From contig OY821521.1 in assembly GCA_963682025.1 (NCBI GenBank), positions 48,899,807 to 48,963,806 of the forward strand: DNA of 64,000 nt, given 5' to 3'. Both the position numbers and the translations under genes were made by a program. The notes under the pieces are model-generated. The model saw only the letters and a list, made by a program, of their open reading frames with translations, made no database searches and was not told where the DNA came from. This DNA comes from Cordilura impudica. Taxonomy: Eukaryota > Arthropoda > Insecta > Diptera > Scathophagidae. Numbering within the stretch: position 1 is the first letter of the stretch; every line of letters starts with the position of its first letter. Below, piece after piece: positions 1 through 12,561 of this stretch.

Positions 1-2316
1 TGTTGTTTTGCGCTGAACATCATAACTCGATACCGGATCATGTGAAATAAAAAAATCGAAACGCGTTTCAAAGGTGACATGTTTCCTGTGGTAGTGACGA
101 AGAGTTTTTTAATTTTTTTTTTTTTTTTTTTTTGCAGCATTTTGAAGTGAAAAACGATTTTGCTATACAATTTCGGGACTTTGTTGTTAAAAAATGGTTA
201 AGAAAATGCAATTAAAATAACCCTTCGTTGTTACCTGATGATTTATATGTCGATATAGTGTCTAAAATTGCGAAAGAATCGGTCAAGTAGATTTTGAGTT
301 ATGATGTTGACGGACTTCGAATTTATATACTATGATTTATATACTATATACCATATGAGGCCGGTGGCTGAAAACGCTGTATCTTCTTAAGTTTTGCTCT
401 GATTTATTTAAAATTTTGATACAACACTCTCGATATGTTGTGCATTCAGAAAGAGAAATGCAAAAAAAAGGTTTTAAAACCTACCACCCCTTAAGGAAGT
501 GCAAACACCAATACACCTACAAAAAAGAGAAAACAATATTTCATTTTTTCCAGTTATCTATAAATCAAAAAAAAAAAAAATAAGGGCGTATTAGTTTAAC
601 TTATAAAACAAAATTATTATTCCAAATCGCCTTTAATTCTTCTATGATAATTTCAATAAATTATTCAAATTAAAATCTTAAATATACCTATTTAAGTAAT
701 TTATGTTTGTCTAAATTTTTTTAAATTATGCAAAAGTTAATATTATGAGTGAAAAAAAATTATTTTCCCACCTCTCTTCTGAAATTACAATGTAATTTAA
801 TTAGGCAAAGTCAAAATAATTTAAATTTTAAACTTAATATTGCACTATTTTTTCAAGTGCTTTTCAATACAGAGCTTTACACGAAATCATACGTTGGACA
901 ACAACAAAATCCACACTGAAGATCTCTTTTTTCTTCAATATTTATCAAAAAAGCATACTCTTTGGTAAGTGCTGGCCATCAGAGAACCTGAGCGAAAGCA
1001 CTCCTAACAATTCAAAACAATTTTGAGATGAAAAACAGAACAGACAAACGGTAAAGTTTAGTTTGATAAAAAAAGTATGTATTCATATCGGACGACGTTA
1101 AATGAGAAAAAATAAAAATGTTTAAAATTTCATTCATTACTTTTTTTTGCAGAATTTTTTTATTGACCAACAAAGGGAATTTAAAGAAGAATTTGAATAG
1201 ATATTAGTTTTTTTTTGATGCATTTTTTGCGTTCATCTTATTCCATATGTAACACGAAATCTGCATATGTAGTGCTATTGTCGTTAGCAGTGCTGCTAAT
1301 TTTGACAACTTATTTTAATTTTGACGAATTTTCAAATTGTTAAAATGATTTGTTAAATTTGTTAAAATGATGATTGAAGATTTTAAATTTTCAGTAGTAT
1401 AAAAATTAGGATTTCAAGGGTTAACAATTAATTGGTTGTAAATCGAAAATTGATAGTTTTAGTTTAGTGTAAATGTAAATTACAAAATATGTATAGATTT
1501 AATTCTGGGTCAAGTCGTTTCAAAACGGAAACACCTTGAATAGCATCTCCATTTATGATTTTAGTTTTAATTACGGCGATACTTTAAACCTATATTATAT
1601 ATAGGTTATATAGATATAGATACATATCAATAAAATTATTTAGTTGATTGCTGTGTTAAATGTTTTTCGTTGAAATTTCACCACTAATATGATTTTATAT
1701 AAATATAGAAATAACCAATGCTGTAATAATATTCGTAATATGAGTGATATAAATAAATTTTATTGCTTCCTTTTGTAATATTTTTTCGAGTTTTATAAGC
1801 GGTAAAATTTTCTAGTCAATTTCTTGTTTTAAAATGACAATTTTGGCGATTTAGTTTCCAAAATTGCAGATTTTTAGAAGATTTTATTAGCAGCACTGGT
1901 CGGTAACAAAGAAGAGAGAAAATTGTGTGTGGGTTTGTATAAAATGAGAAAGATTAAATTTTGTTTGTGTATTTCGCAGAGCTTTGTATGGAGTGCTATG
2001 TGTGTGTATTATTTCAGCGTTACAGAATCAGTCAGTCAGTCAGTGAGTCAGGGATCAGCGTAAATATATATAAGATTGTTAAAGAAGACATATTTATCTA
2101 TTCAACGATATATAACATGTCTATCAAATATATTGCAACATGCTGAAATAATGACCCCAAACCACACTCCACAGGCAAAAATTTAGCTATTTCAAAACAA
2201 AATGTAAGTATTGGTTGAAGTACCTGCCCGATATATTACCTTTCAAAAAGTATTTTTAGTATACAACCATGAGTTTCTTGTTTATTAAGATCACTTACGT
2301 ATAATCTATCATTGAG
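1..2316. other. AT-rich stretch without a recognisable gene
   Basis: I see no coding signal here. The sequence is AT-rich with homopolymer runs (a T run near 106-135) and a short CAGT microsatellite near 2029-2052 (CAGTCAGTCAGTCAGTGAGT). A similar CAGT run ends the tandem-repeat block near 25.08 kb, so this may be the edge of an old repeat. No tRNA or rRNA motif was noticed. Confidence 0.6.
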
Positions 2317-4182
2317 GTTACATTAAAGTATTATTCCGATTCTACTATTCATTCATCACGTTCGGAAAAAGTCTCGAAATTATTTTATACAATTAACAAC
2401 ACTTACGGTTTAAATGTGAGATCTGAAGATGTTGAAAATTTTTACAAAGCTTACGAAAGAAGATTTAGCCAATCGGGTTTATCAAAATCAAAGTTTATGA
2501 CTAAATATGAAGAATGGTTGAAAACGGGCCTCACAGTACAAATTGGGAAAAAGGCATTTGGTCGACCTAAAAAGGACTACGAAAATGTTCAATCAAGGAC
2601 ATAAAAGAAAAAACAAGAAGAAATCATTAGTAACCATTCGCCTAATGAAATTAAGGATTCTTTTAAATCAGCCCTGACATGCACGCAACCAAAGGAAGCT
2701 GCTAAAATTGTAGATGTGTTACCAACTGCATCTCCTAAGCGGTTGAAGCGTATGGTGCAAAGTATTTCAACGCCAAAATCGTCAACATAATTTACAGAAG
2801 AGGATGCGTTAGCTCTTATATTAAATTTGGGATTGACAAGAAATAAATATGGTATTTTGAGAAAAGCTCGCAAAGAAAAAGGAATTGATATTTTTCCTAC
2901 CAGCAGAGCCATAAAGGAAACAAAAAATAAAATTATACTATCTAATGTGAAATCCAATACTCAAAGTGCAAATGTTGGATTAGCGGAACTGCTTGAAAAC
3001 ACTGCATCTAGAATAATATCCACATTTAGCAAAGAAGAAATAGAAATATGCAACAATTCAGAAGTTACGTTAATATGCAAATGGGGATGCGATGGAACAT
3101 CTGGATTTTCTGAGTATAGACCACCAAGCGGAAGCAATTCAGAAATAGATTTTTCAACAATTTTTATGACATCATTAGTACTATTAAAAATGAGGCTATA
3201 TAATGAGACAAGTTCTTCTTCTAGTGAGAGAGAATATCAGGACATATGGAGTAATTTATCACCCGGATCTAAGTTTCTATGTCGGCCAATCCGATTTGAG
3301 TACACAAAGGAAGACAACACAAAGCTTAGTGAGTTCAATAAATCAGGAAATTTCGAGATTGTCTCCAGTTTTTTTGGAAATATCTGGAGGTGTCATTAAA
3401 GTGTTATTTCAACCACTTTTTACAATGATTGATGGGAAAGTAGCCAATGCCGTTACAGATATAACATCTACTTGGAAATGTAATATATGTGGAAAGAAAA
3501 GTTCAGAATTTCATAACAGTTGTGATGAAATTCCTATTAATGAAAATGCTTTAAAATTTGGAATATCACCACTTCATGCCAGAATACGATTTATGGAATA
3601 TTGCTTGCATCTCGCATGTGATCTAAAATACCGGCAAATTCCAGGACAAGAAAATATACCAGTTAAAAATAATACTAATCTACACGCCATACGAAAAACT
3701 GAGAAGAAAAGAATTCAGGATGAATTTAAAATGCAACTTGGTCTAATTATCGATAAGCCTCTTTGTGGCTATAGAAGTTCAAATGATGGAAATACAGCAA
3801 GACGTTTCTTTGAAGATCCCGAAACTACTTCTTTGATTACTGCCAATGACACCAACTGTGCACAAAGTATTAGCTCATGGGAAAGAAATAATACAAAATA
3901 GCATCCTGCCCTTGGGAGAACTGACTGAAGAAGCACAAGAAGCTAGAAACAGAGATGTCAAACACTTTAGACTTTTTAATACAAGAAAATGTAGCAAAGA
4001 AGCCCAAAATTCCGATTTAATGGAATATTTATTGATATCATCAGATCCAGTAATATACTCCATAAGAACAAAATGGTTACCAAAAATAAGTCTTGAAATA
4101 GAAAATGATGATTGCGAAGCTATGGATATAAAACATCTTTTATCTTTTGATATTTCTGATTGTTTTGTAGAAAATAACTAGT
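2317..4182 (+). pseudogene. Transib-type (RAG1-related) transposase, decayed
   Basis: A Transib-family DDE transposase would cut and paste its own DNA; this family is known to be related to the RAG1 recombinase. The reading frame is open from about 2317, has in-frame stops at 2602 and 2788, continues to about 3320, shifts to the next frame until about 3850, then shifts again and ends at 4182. Recognisable pieces, in order: GRPKKDYENVQ; KYGILRKARKEKGIDIFP; KWGCDGTSGFSEYR, the region of the first catalytic Asp; LSPGSKFLCRPIRFEYTKED; a Cys pair in WKCNICGKKS, matching the RAG1-like zinc-binding stretch; CGYRSSNDGNTARRFFEDPE; and VHKVLAHGKEII followed by LTEEAQEARNRDVKHFR, the region of the catalytic Glu. 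Between RRFFEDPE and VHKVLAH the spacing is far shorter than in RAG1, so about 50 residues seem deleted. I found no convincing CACA-type inverted termini. The copy is clearly dead. The family call rests on motif recall, not a search. Confidence 0.82.
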
Positions 4183-4892
4183 AAAAAAGCAGACAATTGT
4201 TATGTAATTTTAAGCCTATTATAAAACAAATAAAAAAATACTCATTAAAAAAAATTTAGTTATATTTGTTATTTAATAATGTTCAGACCTAGTCCCCATA
4301 ATTTAGGGTTATTCAACACAATTTAAATCTCTATTTGAATATTAAACTCTTTTAAATTCATTAAATTCCAGTAAAATCACCAATTTAGACATTTTAAAAA
4401 ACCTTTTTTTTTTAAGTTTGTGGCAAAAAATGGGCACTAATTTTTTAATGGTCTATTAGATAATAGTATAAACTTACAAAACCCAAAGAAAAAAAATGGT
4501 AACTTTTATATATATATTTTTCTACACTCCATCGAACTTATGTAATTTTTGAATTTCTATCAAAAATAAATAGCTTTTTGAAGCTAAATAAAAAAAAAAA
4601 ATATTTAAAAAAAGTATTTTAAAAACGTATTTTTATTTAATTACAAATATATTACAGCAAAAACAATTTTTGACAATTATTTGCTTCAAACAACAAAAAA
4701 AACTATTTTTTTTGATCCGTCATTTTTGCTTAAAATTCTCTGACTTAAGCGACCTCTGGTGGCGACAAAGCGAGTCTAACAAAAATAGTTTTATCAATTT
4801 TTACTGAAATATATTCATATCCGTCGAATAAGATATATCTCATCATAATTGGAAAAATTTATTTTTTTTATTTTTGTCTATGGGACAGTGCG
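4183..4892. other. AT-rich stretch, no gene
   Basis: No coding signal seen. The part near 4280-4320 includes a short match to the HINE-A core (CAGACCTAGTCCCCATA), too short to call as a copy. The rest is A/T-rich filler up to the LINE fragment. Confidence 0.5.
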
Positions 4893-5085
4893 CTGTATGT
4901 CCACGTGTAAATGCTTCATGTGTCGTGCAGCCTCTTGAATTGAGCCTGCTCTTAGTCTAGTTCTTATATTCCATGTTCCGGTAATCAAATCATTAGTCCA
5001 TTTTCGTTGCGCGGGTCTGTATCGGGCATTCGTGTTATTTCTTTCTTGATTTCGAACGTTCCGAACAGGGTGGAATTTTACAAGG
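4893..5085 (-). pseudogene. LINE endonuclease N-terminal fragment (RTE-like)
   Basis: On the minus strand one open segment reads RYRPAQRKWTNDLITGTWNI and then RTRLRAGSIQEAARHMKHLH. The TWN(I/V)RT motif followed by a G(S/A)xQEA helix is the start of the apurinic/apyrimidinic-type endonuclease domain of non-LTR retrotransposons, which nicks target DNA to prime reverse transcription. Similar proteins are often mis-annotated as craniofacial development protein 2. The frame stops matching at about 4893, where AT-rich sequence resumes, so nearly all of the endonuclease and all of the reverse transcriptase are missing. The more GC-rich sequence at 5086-5360 is probably the upstream part of the same element. 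A linker fragment of a similar LINE lies at 60.6 kb. Confidence 0.75.
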
Positions 5086-5360
5086 TGGATTGTTGGCCCA
5101 ATGCTTAAACCTCTCTCAATCGGGCTTGGGACCGACTATGGTGGAGTAGTTACTGGGGCTGACAGCTCTCCTTTCAAGGCCACCTCTAACATGAAGAACA
5201 GACTCCTAATAACGCACCGCCTTAATAAACAAAGACGTCGGTTGGGTTTTGACAATTGCCTGTTTTGGTCCGCGGGTGGTATTTGATTTCCCGCCTACAT
5301 TACATATCTGCATGGCATCCCTCTATCCGCCACCTTAGGACGCGTCTGATGGAAGACAGG

Positions 5361-6520
5361 ACTACCAAGTTTTAAAAATATATTTTTCCAAAAAAAAATT
5401 TTAAATACTTATGCTCGTTCTAGAGTGCCGCTGTCAGACGAGGAGGATTTTTAAAATTTTATGAATTTTTTTATTTTATAAAACCAAACTAAAACGCTCA
5501 AAATAATGTCGTTTCCAAACTCTAGTTTACTCCATATGTCCTCTATTTTCAGGCATTTATTATGAGCTAATTCCATAATTTCATTGGGATTTTTCCCTTT
5601 TAGAAACACTTTCATCTTTGGGCAACTCATATGAAGCAGAGTAACAAAGAATCGGTATTGATTTAAAAAAAATGCAACGCTTGTATATTACAGGGGAAAA
5701 ACTTAGGAATTCGAAAAAGCTGTTTAAAACAAAATCAATTATCTTATGGGAACATTCAATTTCGGTTGGTTGTCAGTAGCAGGGATTATACAAAAAAACT
5801 GTTTAAAAATACATTTAGTTTTTCTTTTTGTATTAATATATGTACATGTAATTCTTTTAAATTTGAGCAAGAGACAGTGTTCTCATTCAAAAAAGAGGAT
5901 GAGCAAGGCAATTGCAGCATATGTCTTGGGTAAAATAAATAAACATTCGGGAGTCTTTATCGCATAGCGTTAATGAAATTTTATTTTTTAAGTTTAAAGA
6001 AAATTGTAAAAAGAAATATGATTTTTTTTTGTGGTCAATAGATGAGTTTTGATTTAAGTTTTCAAAGAAAATTTTGAAAATATCTTAAAGACAGTTGAAG
6101 CTGGCGGGAACTTCAAATAGTCTCATGCCAAAAAATCAAATTGTTATTTTTTAGTCATTTATCTCTATACAATTATTTCTTAATATAAATAATTAAATTT
6201 ACTTTATATTTTGTTAAGTTATATTGCTTTTATCGTTGTTTTTTTTTATTGCCATACCATCCTGTCTTACGGTTACTTTGGTGTAATTTAATTACTTTCA
6301 TAACATGAGCTAACAAATTATAAATTTGTGTTTGAACTTTGTTTACATGTGTTTTTATTTATTAAATTAAAGTTCATTTAATTATGTAGATTTTCGGTTA
6401 TGTGGTTTGATTTTTATTTTTAAATTAATAAAGTCAAAATTATTATTTTTGAAACACAAACTCAAACAAATTAAAAGCGGATGAAAGCTTTTAAATGAAA
6501 ATCATATTATAATTAAAAAA
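5361..6520. other. AT-rich stretch, no gene
   Basis: No reading frame with recognisable content. Several 60-75-codon open stretches are expected by chance here and resemble nothing I know. Confidence 0.5.
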
Positions 6521-6521
6521 A

Positions 6522-6810
6522 AACACGTAAGAATACCCTATACCATCTATTTAAAGACTCTATCTCTTAGGCCCAACTAATTAGAAATAGAAAATAGTTA
6601 AGCATAAACCAAATTTGAGTGACATTGTTATTGCTGTTTTGCCTTCGGATATGAAAATGTTCATATCGGATGGTATATTTATATGGGGCCTAGGTCGAAA
6701 AATGGACCGATCCTGACCATATTTGGTAAGGTCAGTTACTTTTGGCAAAAACATATACAAACCAAATTTGAAAAAAGTTGTGCAATATTTTTGTATTATG
6801 ACCAATATGA
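6522..6810 (-). mobile_element. HINE-A fragment (DINE-1-like), 3' part
   Basis: Starts with ACACGTAAGA and ATACCCTATACC and continues with the family's CTCTATCTCTTAGGCCCAAC core and a block ending CAATATTTTTG. The 3' hairpin present in intact copies is missing, and the 5' half is absent. This is a decayed, 3'-side fragment lying in reverse orientation. Confidence 0.8.
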
Positions 6811-6878
6811 CTAAGATATAGATAATAATTTATAATTATATAACTAATTCAAAAAAAAAAATTTCTAAAACTAATAAT

Positions 6879-7783
6879 CAGCCCTGTTCTTGAAACGTTG
6901 TTATTTGAATAAGAGTGAATTTAAAATCACATGAAATTTTGGGTTTCTTGAAACCACTTTTTTTATTTATTTAATGGAAACATATGTTTGAGTTAAGAAC
7001 ATATAGTTCTTTATTCAGTTTCACAAAAAACTTTTAAGTATTTTGTGCATGTTTTTTCTTAAGTTTATAGAAAAAGTATAAAGAAAAATATTTTCTTTTC
7101 AAATAACAACTTATTTGTTCATTTAATTGTTTTCGTTCTTCAATTTCATTCAATTAAAAATGACTTTTCTATTTTTAAAAAGTTAGGCATCACCAAAAAA
7201 TTTCGATATTCAAATAAATTGGATTTGACTGGCATCACTACTGTTTCGAACATATGCAAAAAAATAAAAATATGTATTTGACGAAAAATTTTTTTTTAAT
7301 TCCTTTATTTGCAATAATTAGTGCATTAAGAATCTATGTTATAATTGAAAAAATTATAATGGAAAATAGATTGTGTAAATAAAAAGTTTTTATTATAGTT
7401 ATAGAACAGCATCATCGCAAAAAGTGTGTTTTATTAACATCGACCACTTATTGCGAGTTTTTTTTTTAAATCAGCGCAAAATGTAGACGTTTTTTAAAAT
7501 CGTTTTTTTTTCATAAAATTAATGTCTAATTTTTTAAAATAATGACAAGGTTCAATAAAAAACATATTAGAGTTTAAATATCAATTAGTTTTTTTATCTC
7601 TTAAGACCTGCTTAGTAGAAAAAAAGGGCATTTGTTTTGATTTCACAAAGCCATTTCTATGTGAATTAAAACGAGAAAAAATATTCTTATTGAAATTAGA
7701 GAACAGCAAAAAAAAAACTCGTAGAATTAAGAATTTTTTCATTTACGAGTTTTTTTGTGATAGTGGTTTCAAGAACAGGGGTG
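6879..7783. mobile_element. Candidate non-autonomous element with 18-bp inverted termini
   Basis: The left end CAGCCCTGTTCTTGAAAC and the inverted right end CACCCCTGTTCTTGAAAC match at 17 of 18 positions. A second partial copy of the terminus (TTCTTGAAACCACT) lies just inside the left end near 6947. The ~905-bp interior is AT-rich and non-coding. I could not find a target-site duplication, so this may be a chance or very old inverted repeat. Confidence 0.4.
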
Positions 7784-8295
7784 AATGCTTACATCAACTT
7801 AACCTAACTACGAGGATTTTGAAGTCGTTGTTTGTTATATTAAATGTAAACATTATGAAACCAAACTATAATGCAAGTTTAGAATGAAAAAGTCATTAAA
7901 AACGAACACAAACATTTTAATACATTTAGTTAAAACATATGCAATGGAAAATTCAACAAGAGTTAAAAAAAACTTTTAGAAACCTCATTTTTAGTCTGCA
8001 ACGAAATCGACGCAGAAATTATTTTCAAAGCATTAAAATGTCCTCAAACAAGAGTTTTACAAATTAAATAATTGACTCGGTTGCAACTGTTGCATGCAGA
8101 AGCGTTTAAAAGCAACTTTATAAAAAAAAAACATGCAACTATGGCAACAAATGTTAAATATAATTTAAAAATTTAATACACAAATAGCAGCCATTGAAAA
8201 GAGAATGAATTACTCGTTATGTAAAAGAATTATGAAAAGAAAAATACAAAACATTTTTAATTAAAGCAATAAACAAAAACATCAATATTAAAACA
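7784..8295. other. AT-rich stretch, no gene
   Basis: Nothing recognisable; A/T-rich sequence without repeats I could match elsewhere in the window. Confidence 0.5.
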
Positions 8296-8427
8296 AGTAA
8301 GAAAATTATAGTCGGTCTAGTCCGACTATATCATGTACTAGAAACACTATCTCTAAGGTCCAAGCAATTGGATATAGAAAACAAGACTAAACCAATACCC
8401 TGGCCACATAGTGGTGTATGGTATAAT
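8296..8427 (-). mobile_element. HINE-A internal-deletion derivative (~130 bp)
   Basis: Begins with AACAAGTAAGAAAATTATAG and the hairpin TAGTCGGTCTAGTCCGACTA. After about 80 bp it jumps to the opposite terminal block (CCACATAGTGGTGTATGGTA). Both ends are kept and the core is lost, which is how short non-autonomous copies usually look. Confidence 0.75.
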
Positions 8428-8930
8428 GAAAACAATTCTTTTATTGAGAAATATATACCTAATTATTACTTTGGTAACAACTGAAAGGTGATACCCATAA
8501 ATGTTAAGGGGAAACGTAAGGCTGTAATAAAAAATTCTTTTATAGAAAAAGTAGTGTTTCGCATGTATATGTATAATTAATTATCACTGACACATGCACA
8601 TATTAATTTTGGTAATTTTAATAAAAATCGAAAACTAAGAAATGAATTAAATTGTTCAAACTTCTAACACCTCCTTAGAACACCCCATTTGATTTGTGGA
8701 CTAACAGCTTTTAGGGAAACATAAAATCGCTTATATCTCCCTCTATGAATTTACCGGTAACTATTTTAGGGGTTATGGCGGTGAGCGTAAAACGAAAGAA
8801 AGATATGACGTACTAGGAAATATTTTAAAAATGGTTAACTACGATAAACGTATGTGGCGTATACATTATATTACTCGTATAGTTTTGATAGAGAAATTGT
8901 TTGAGGACGTCATTCGATAAAATTAATAAA
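8428..8930. other. Unassigned AT-rich sequence
   Basis: No gene or repeat match seen. It includes a slightly less AT-rich part near 8660-8780 without an open frame of note. Confidence 0.45.
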
Positions 8931-10447
8931 ATAATATCTGAATCTAATAATTTTTCTAAGGAAATATAACATCCAAAACTGATTATTCCTCTATACAAAA
9001 ATAATCTCAGAATCGGATTCTTTAGAATTACTTCCAGAAAAATAATATCGGAACTGAATAATTAGTAAATGAAAAATGATGACAAAATTTATCGGATAGA
9101 GTCACAATCTCAGAAATTTTAATATTAATTCTAGAATCGTTATTCTTTTTTCATAGTAAAATTTTCAGATTTGGAGAATTTTCTATAGAAATTTTACTAC
9201 ATTCGAATATCACTTGCCTGAAGAAACATTATCAGGTTCCGAGACTATTATACGATACAAAGATTTTCGGATTCTAAAAACACAAGTGAAATTATTGTTA
9301 TATGGAAAAAATAGATATTTCAGATATAACATATCTATAGAAAAATAATCTCAGAATATCTTAATTTCTCTATGACAAATAATCTCAAAATCTGATGGTT
9401 TAAAAAAAATAATCTAAAAATCTGTGTATTTTTCCTTAAAAAATTATCGCAAATCTGATAATATTTATTTACTAAAATTATTTCGGAATCTGATCACTTT
9501 TTTATAGAAAAACAATATCCAAATCGAATAATAATAATACCTGAATCTAGGAATTTGTCTGTATGAAACAAATCTCAGAATCTGATAATTTTTCCTTACA
9601 TAATAAATTTCGGAATCTGAAAATATATTTTACATAATAAATCTCGGAGTCCGGAAATTTTTGTTAACAAAATATATCTCAGAACCTGATATTTTACTCA
9701 CGCAAAAATCTCGTAATTTGATAATTTTTGTATAGAAAAATTATACCCGAACCTAATAATGTTTCTATGGAAAACGATGTCAAAACATGAAAAATTTATA
9801 TAGAAAGTAGCCCCACAATCTGAAATTTAATTCCAGCATCAAAATAATTATTTCATTCAAAAATTTTCATATTCGGACTTAATTTTTTATAAAAACATTA
9901 TCCAATAAAAAGCAATATCCTATATATTTTTTCTGTAGAAAACTTATCAGTTTCTTATACTATGTCAAAATTGATAAATTAACAAAATGATCGCTATAGA
10001 AAAATGGGAAATTTTTTCTATAGAAAAATAATTTCAAAATCTGATAACTTTGCTACAGAAAAATAATATAAGACTCTGTTTCCTCAATATAAAATTAAAT
10101 CCAGAATCTATGAATTTTTCTATGAAAAATTATTAGAGAGTGTTTTAATTTTTCCATGGAAAAATAATTGCTATATCATATATTTTTTTCGAAGAAAAAT
10201 AATTTCAGAATGTGATAATTTTTCTATAGAGAAATAATATATTTGAATCTAATGATATTTCTATGCAAAAATGAACTCAGAACTCACATTTTTCTATAAG
10301 CAATTATACCAGAATGTAAAAATTTTCTTAATCAAAATAATGTCTTAAATTGAAATGAAAATAAATTTCAAAATATGCCATAGTTCTATCAGAATTCGGA
10401 GATTATTTCTCTGTAGAATAATTTTTAGGTTCTGAGACAATTTTTTT
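8930..10447. repeat. Degenerate minisatellite, unit about 35-45 bp
   Basis: Diverged copies of a unit resembling AATCTGATAATTTTTCTATA followed by GAAAAATAATCTCAG repeat through this block. The same unit reappears at 11160-11394 and 15183-15500, so a single ancestral array of about 2 kb has been split by the HINE-A copy at 10.45 kb and the HINE-E composite at 11.4-15.2 kb. No coding potential. Confidence 0.75.
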
Positions 10448-11110
10448 ACCCTCTACCACATAGTGGTCAGGATATATTTGACCTAGATCAATTTTGTCCT
10501 ATACTTATCGATTCAGAATCACTTTCGATTTTGCTATGTTCGTCCGTTCATCCGTCCATCCGTCCGTCTGTCCGTCTGTACGTCTGTCCATATGTGCGTT
10601 CATGTAAACCTTGTAATCAAACTGCAGGTCGCAAATAAAAGTATATATGTTGATGAAATTAATTTATAAATTTATTAAGCTTGGGCAGCATCCTCCTATC
10701 CAGCAGATAGCGAAATATCGAATAAATAAAAAAACAACAAAAACTTCAAAAAATTTGGCCTCAAACTTAATCAATTTATGAATTAATAACAACAAAAAGA
10801 TCGAAGAAAACACTAATATTTTTTATTTTGATGAAATTGGGTGTATAGGGTTCTATGGGCCATCTTCACTTCCCAATCTTCACTTAAATCTATGAAAAAA
10901 CAAAAATATGGCACATATTTTTTTTCAAACTTGGTTTGCATACGTTTTTGCAGAAAATAAGTAACTTTACCAACTATGGCCAAGATCGGTCCATTTTGCA
11001 ACCCAGTCCCCATATAAATATAGCATCCGATATGAACTTTTTCAGATCTGCAGCCATAAAAAATAGTAAAAATTTCACTCAAATTTGGTTTATGCTTATT
11101 TTCTATACCC
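10448..11110 (+). mobile_element. HINE-A copy, 3' hairpin lost
   Basis: Starts ACCCTCTACCACATAGTGG and has the GTCCG/GTCTG microsatellite at 10545-10590, the CTTGTAATCAAACTGCAGGT core and the later CAATTAGTTGGACC block. After about 11110 the sequence no longer matches the canonical 3' end. It sits inside the degenerate minisatellite. Confidence 0.8.
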
Positions 11111-11748
11111 AATTAGTTGGACCCACTATGCGATACCATATAACATGTGCTTAGAGAATTGGTCTTAGATTCAACTTTTGAATTACCTGATTCAGAAAAT
11201 AAATTTCTATTGGAAAATTTTCTCGATTTTCATACTAACTATTATTCTGTAGAAAGAAATGTTAGAATAATATTGTACGAAAGAAAATCTTCGAAGCTCA
11301 TAACTTTCCTATAAAGAATAACTACAGAATCTGATAAAGTTTGCATCGTACGCTATTGCACAATTTCATAATTTTTCGTTAAAAAAAAATATTTAAGTCC
11401 GATCACAGGGGAGATGTTTAAACATTTAGCAATTAAAGATTTCTTTATGACACTTTTTGAAAATCAAAGAGAAAGGGTCATCTATGTATCACTTATAGCA
11501 TTCAATTGCAGGGGCTCTGCCAGTATAAAAATATTCATTAGTATTTATTATTTCAACTGATTTAAAATTTTTAGTTTTTAATTTTTTCATTTTTCGTTTT
11601 TAATTTTTCAGTTTACATATTTCATATATTATTTTGAAATTTTTAATTTCTCATTTTTCGTTTTTCATTTTTCATTTTTTCGTTTTCATTTTTCATTCTT
11701 AATTTTTTATTTTTAATTCTTCTTTTTTCATTTTATATTTTTCATTTT

Positions 11749-12561
11749 TATACCCTATACCACTATGTGGTTTGGGTATAATGACTTTGTGCTGCTGTTT
11801 GTAACAACCAAAAATATTTGACCTAGACCCATCTTTAATTATACCGATCGAATCAGAATCACTTTCTGAGTAGATTTAACAATGTCCGTCCGTCCGTCCG
11901 TCCGTCCGTCCGTCCGTCCGTCCGTCCGTCCGTCCGTCTGTGTGTCCATGTAAAGCTTGTAATCAAACTGCAGGTCGCAAATATGAATATATTTTGATGA
12001 AATTTGGTATATAAGCTTTTATCGGCCATGGGATGAACGCTATTGAAATTGGTGAGAATCGGTCCATGTTCAGACCTAGCCCCCATACAAATTACCCATA
12101 TGAAATCGACATAAATTGCCATAAGGTCCAAATTGTCATATAGATCTTACTCAAATTGGGTTTGTATGCATTCATTACATCCACTAATGAGTAGTCCAAA
12201 AATGATCCCTTTGACCCCATATAGAGCTGCTTCCCGATCTTCAGTTAAATCTATTAAAAGACAAAAATATTGCACTGATTCTTCTCAAATTTTGTTTGTA
12301 CATATTTTTGCAAAACACAAGAGACTTTACCAAACATGATCAGGATCGGTCCATTTTTGGACCTAGCCCCTTTATAGATATAGCATCCGATATATACTTT
12401 TTTATGTCTGCAGCCAAAAAAATTAATAAAAATCCCACTCAAATTTGGGTTTTGCTTATTTTCTATGTCCAGTTAGTTGGGCCTAAGAGATAGGGTTTCT
12501 AAACGCATGGTATAGGGTATCGTATAGTCGGTCTAGACCGACTATAATTTTCTTACTTGTT
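11749..12561 (+). mobile_element. HINE-A full-length copy
   Basis: A DINE-1-like (Helentron-associated) rolling-circle element. Visible parts in order: 5' subterminal repeat TATACCCTATACCACTATG; a (GTCC)n microsatellite at 11884-11937; a conserved core (CTGCAGGTCGCAAATATGAA); the inverted subterminal repeat GGTATAGGGTATCG; the hairpin TAGTCGGTCTAGACCGACTA; and the terminus ATTTTCTTACTTGTT. It encodes no protein; a recurring ~90-codon open stretch on the minus strand only reads through the microsatellite as RTDGRTDG. It is almost identical to the copies at 25.9 and 61.4 kb, which suggests recent movement. Confidence 0.9.

Noticed and set aside
5101..5286. 61-codon plus-strand frame
   Set aside because: Lies opposite the LINE fragment's upstream region and resembles nothing known.
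11859..12131. Recurring ~86-90-codon frames ending in RTDGRTDG (also at 13.7, 26.0, 44.3 and 61.4 kb)
   Set aside because: Antisense reading of the HINE-A core and its GTCC microsatellite; they follow the element, not a gene.
12296..12493. Recurring 61-65-codon frames with IFLQNTRDFTKH (also at 26.4, 43.9 and 61.9 kb)
   Set aside because: Sense reading of the HINE-A 3' half; conservation reflects recent copying of DNA.
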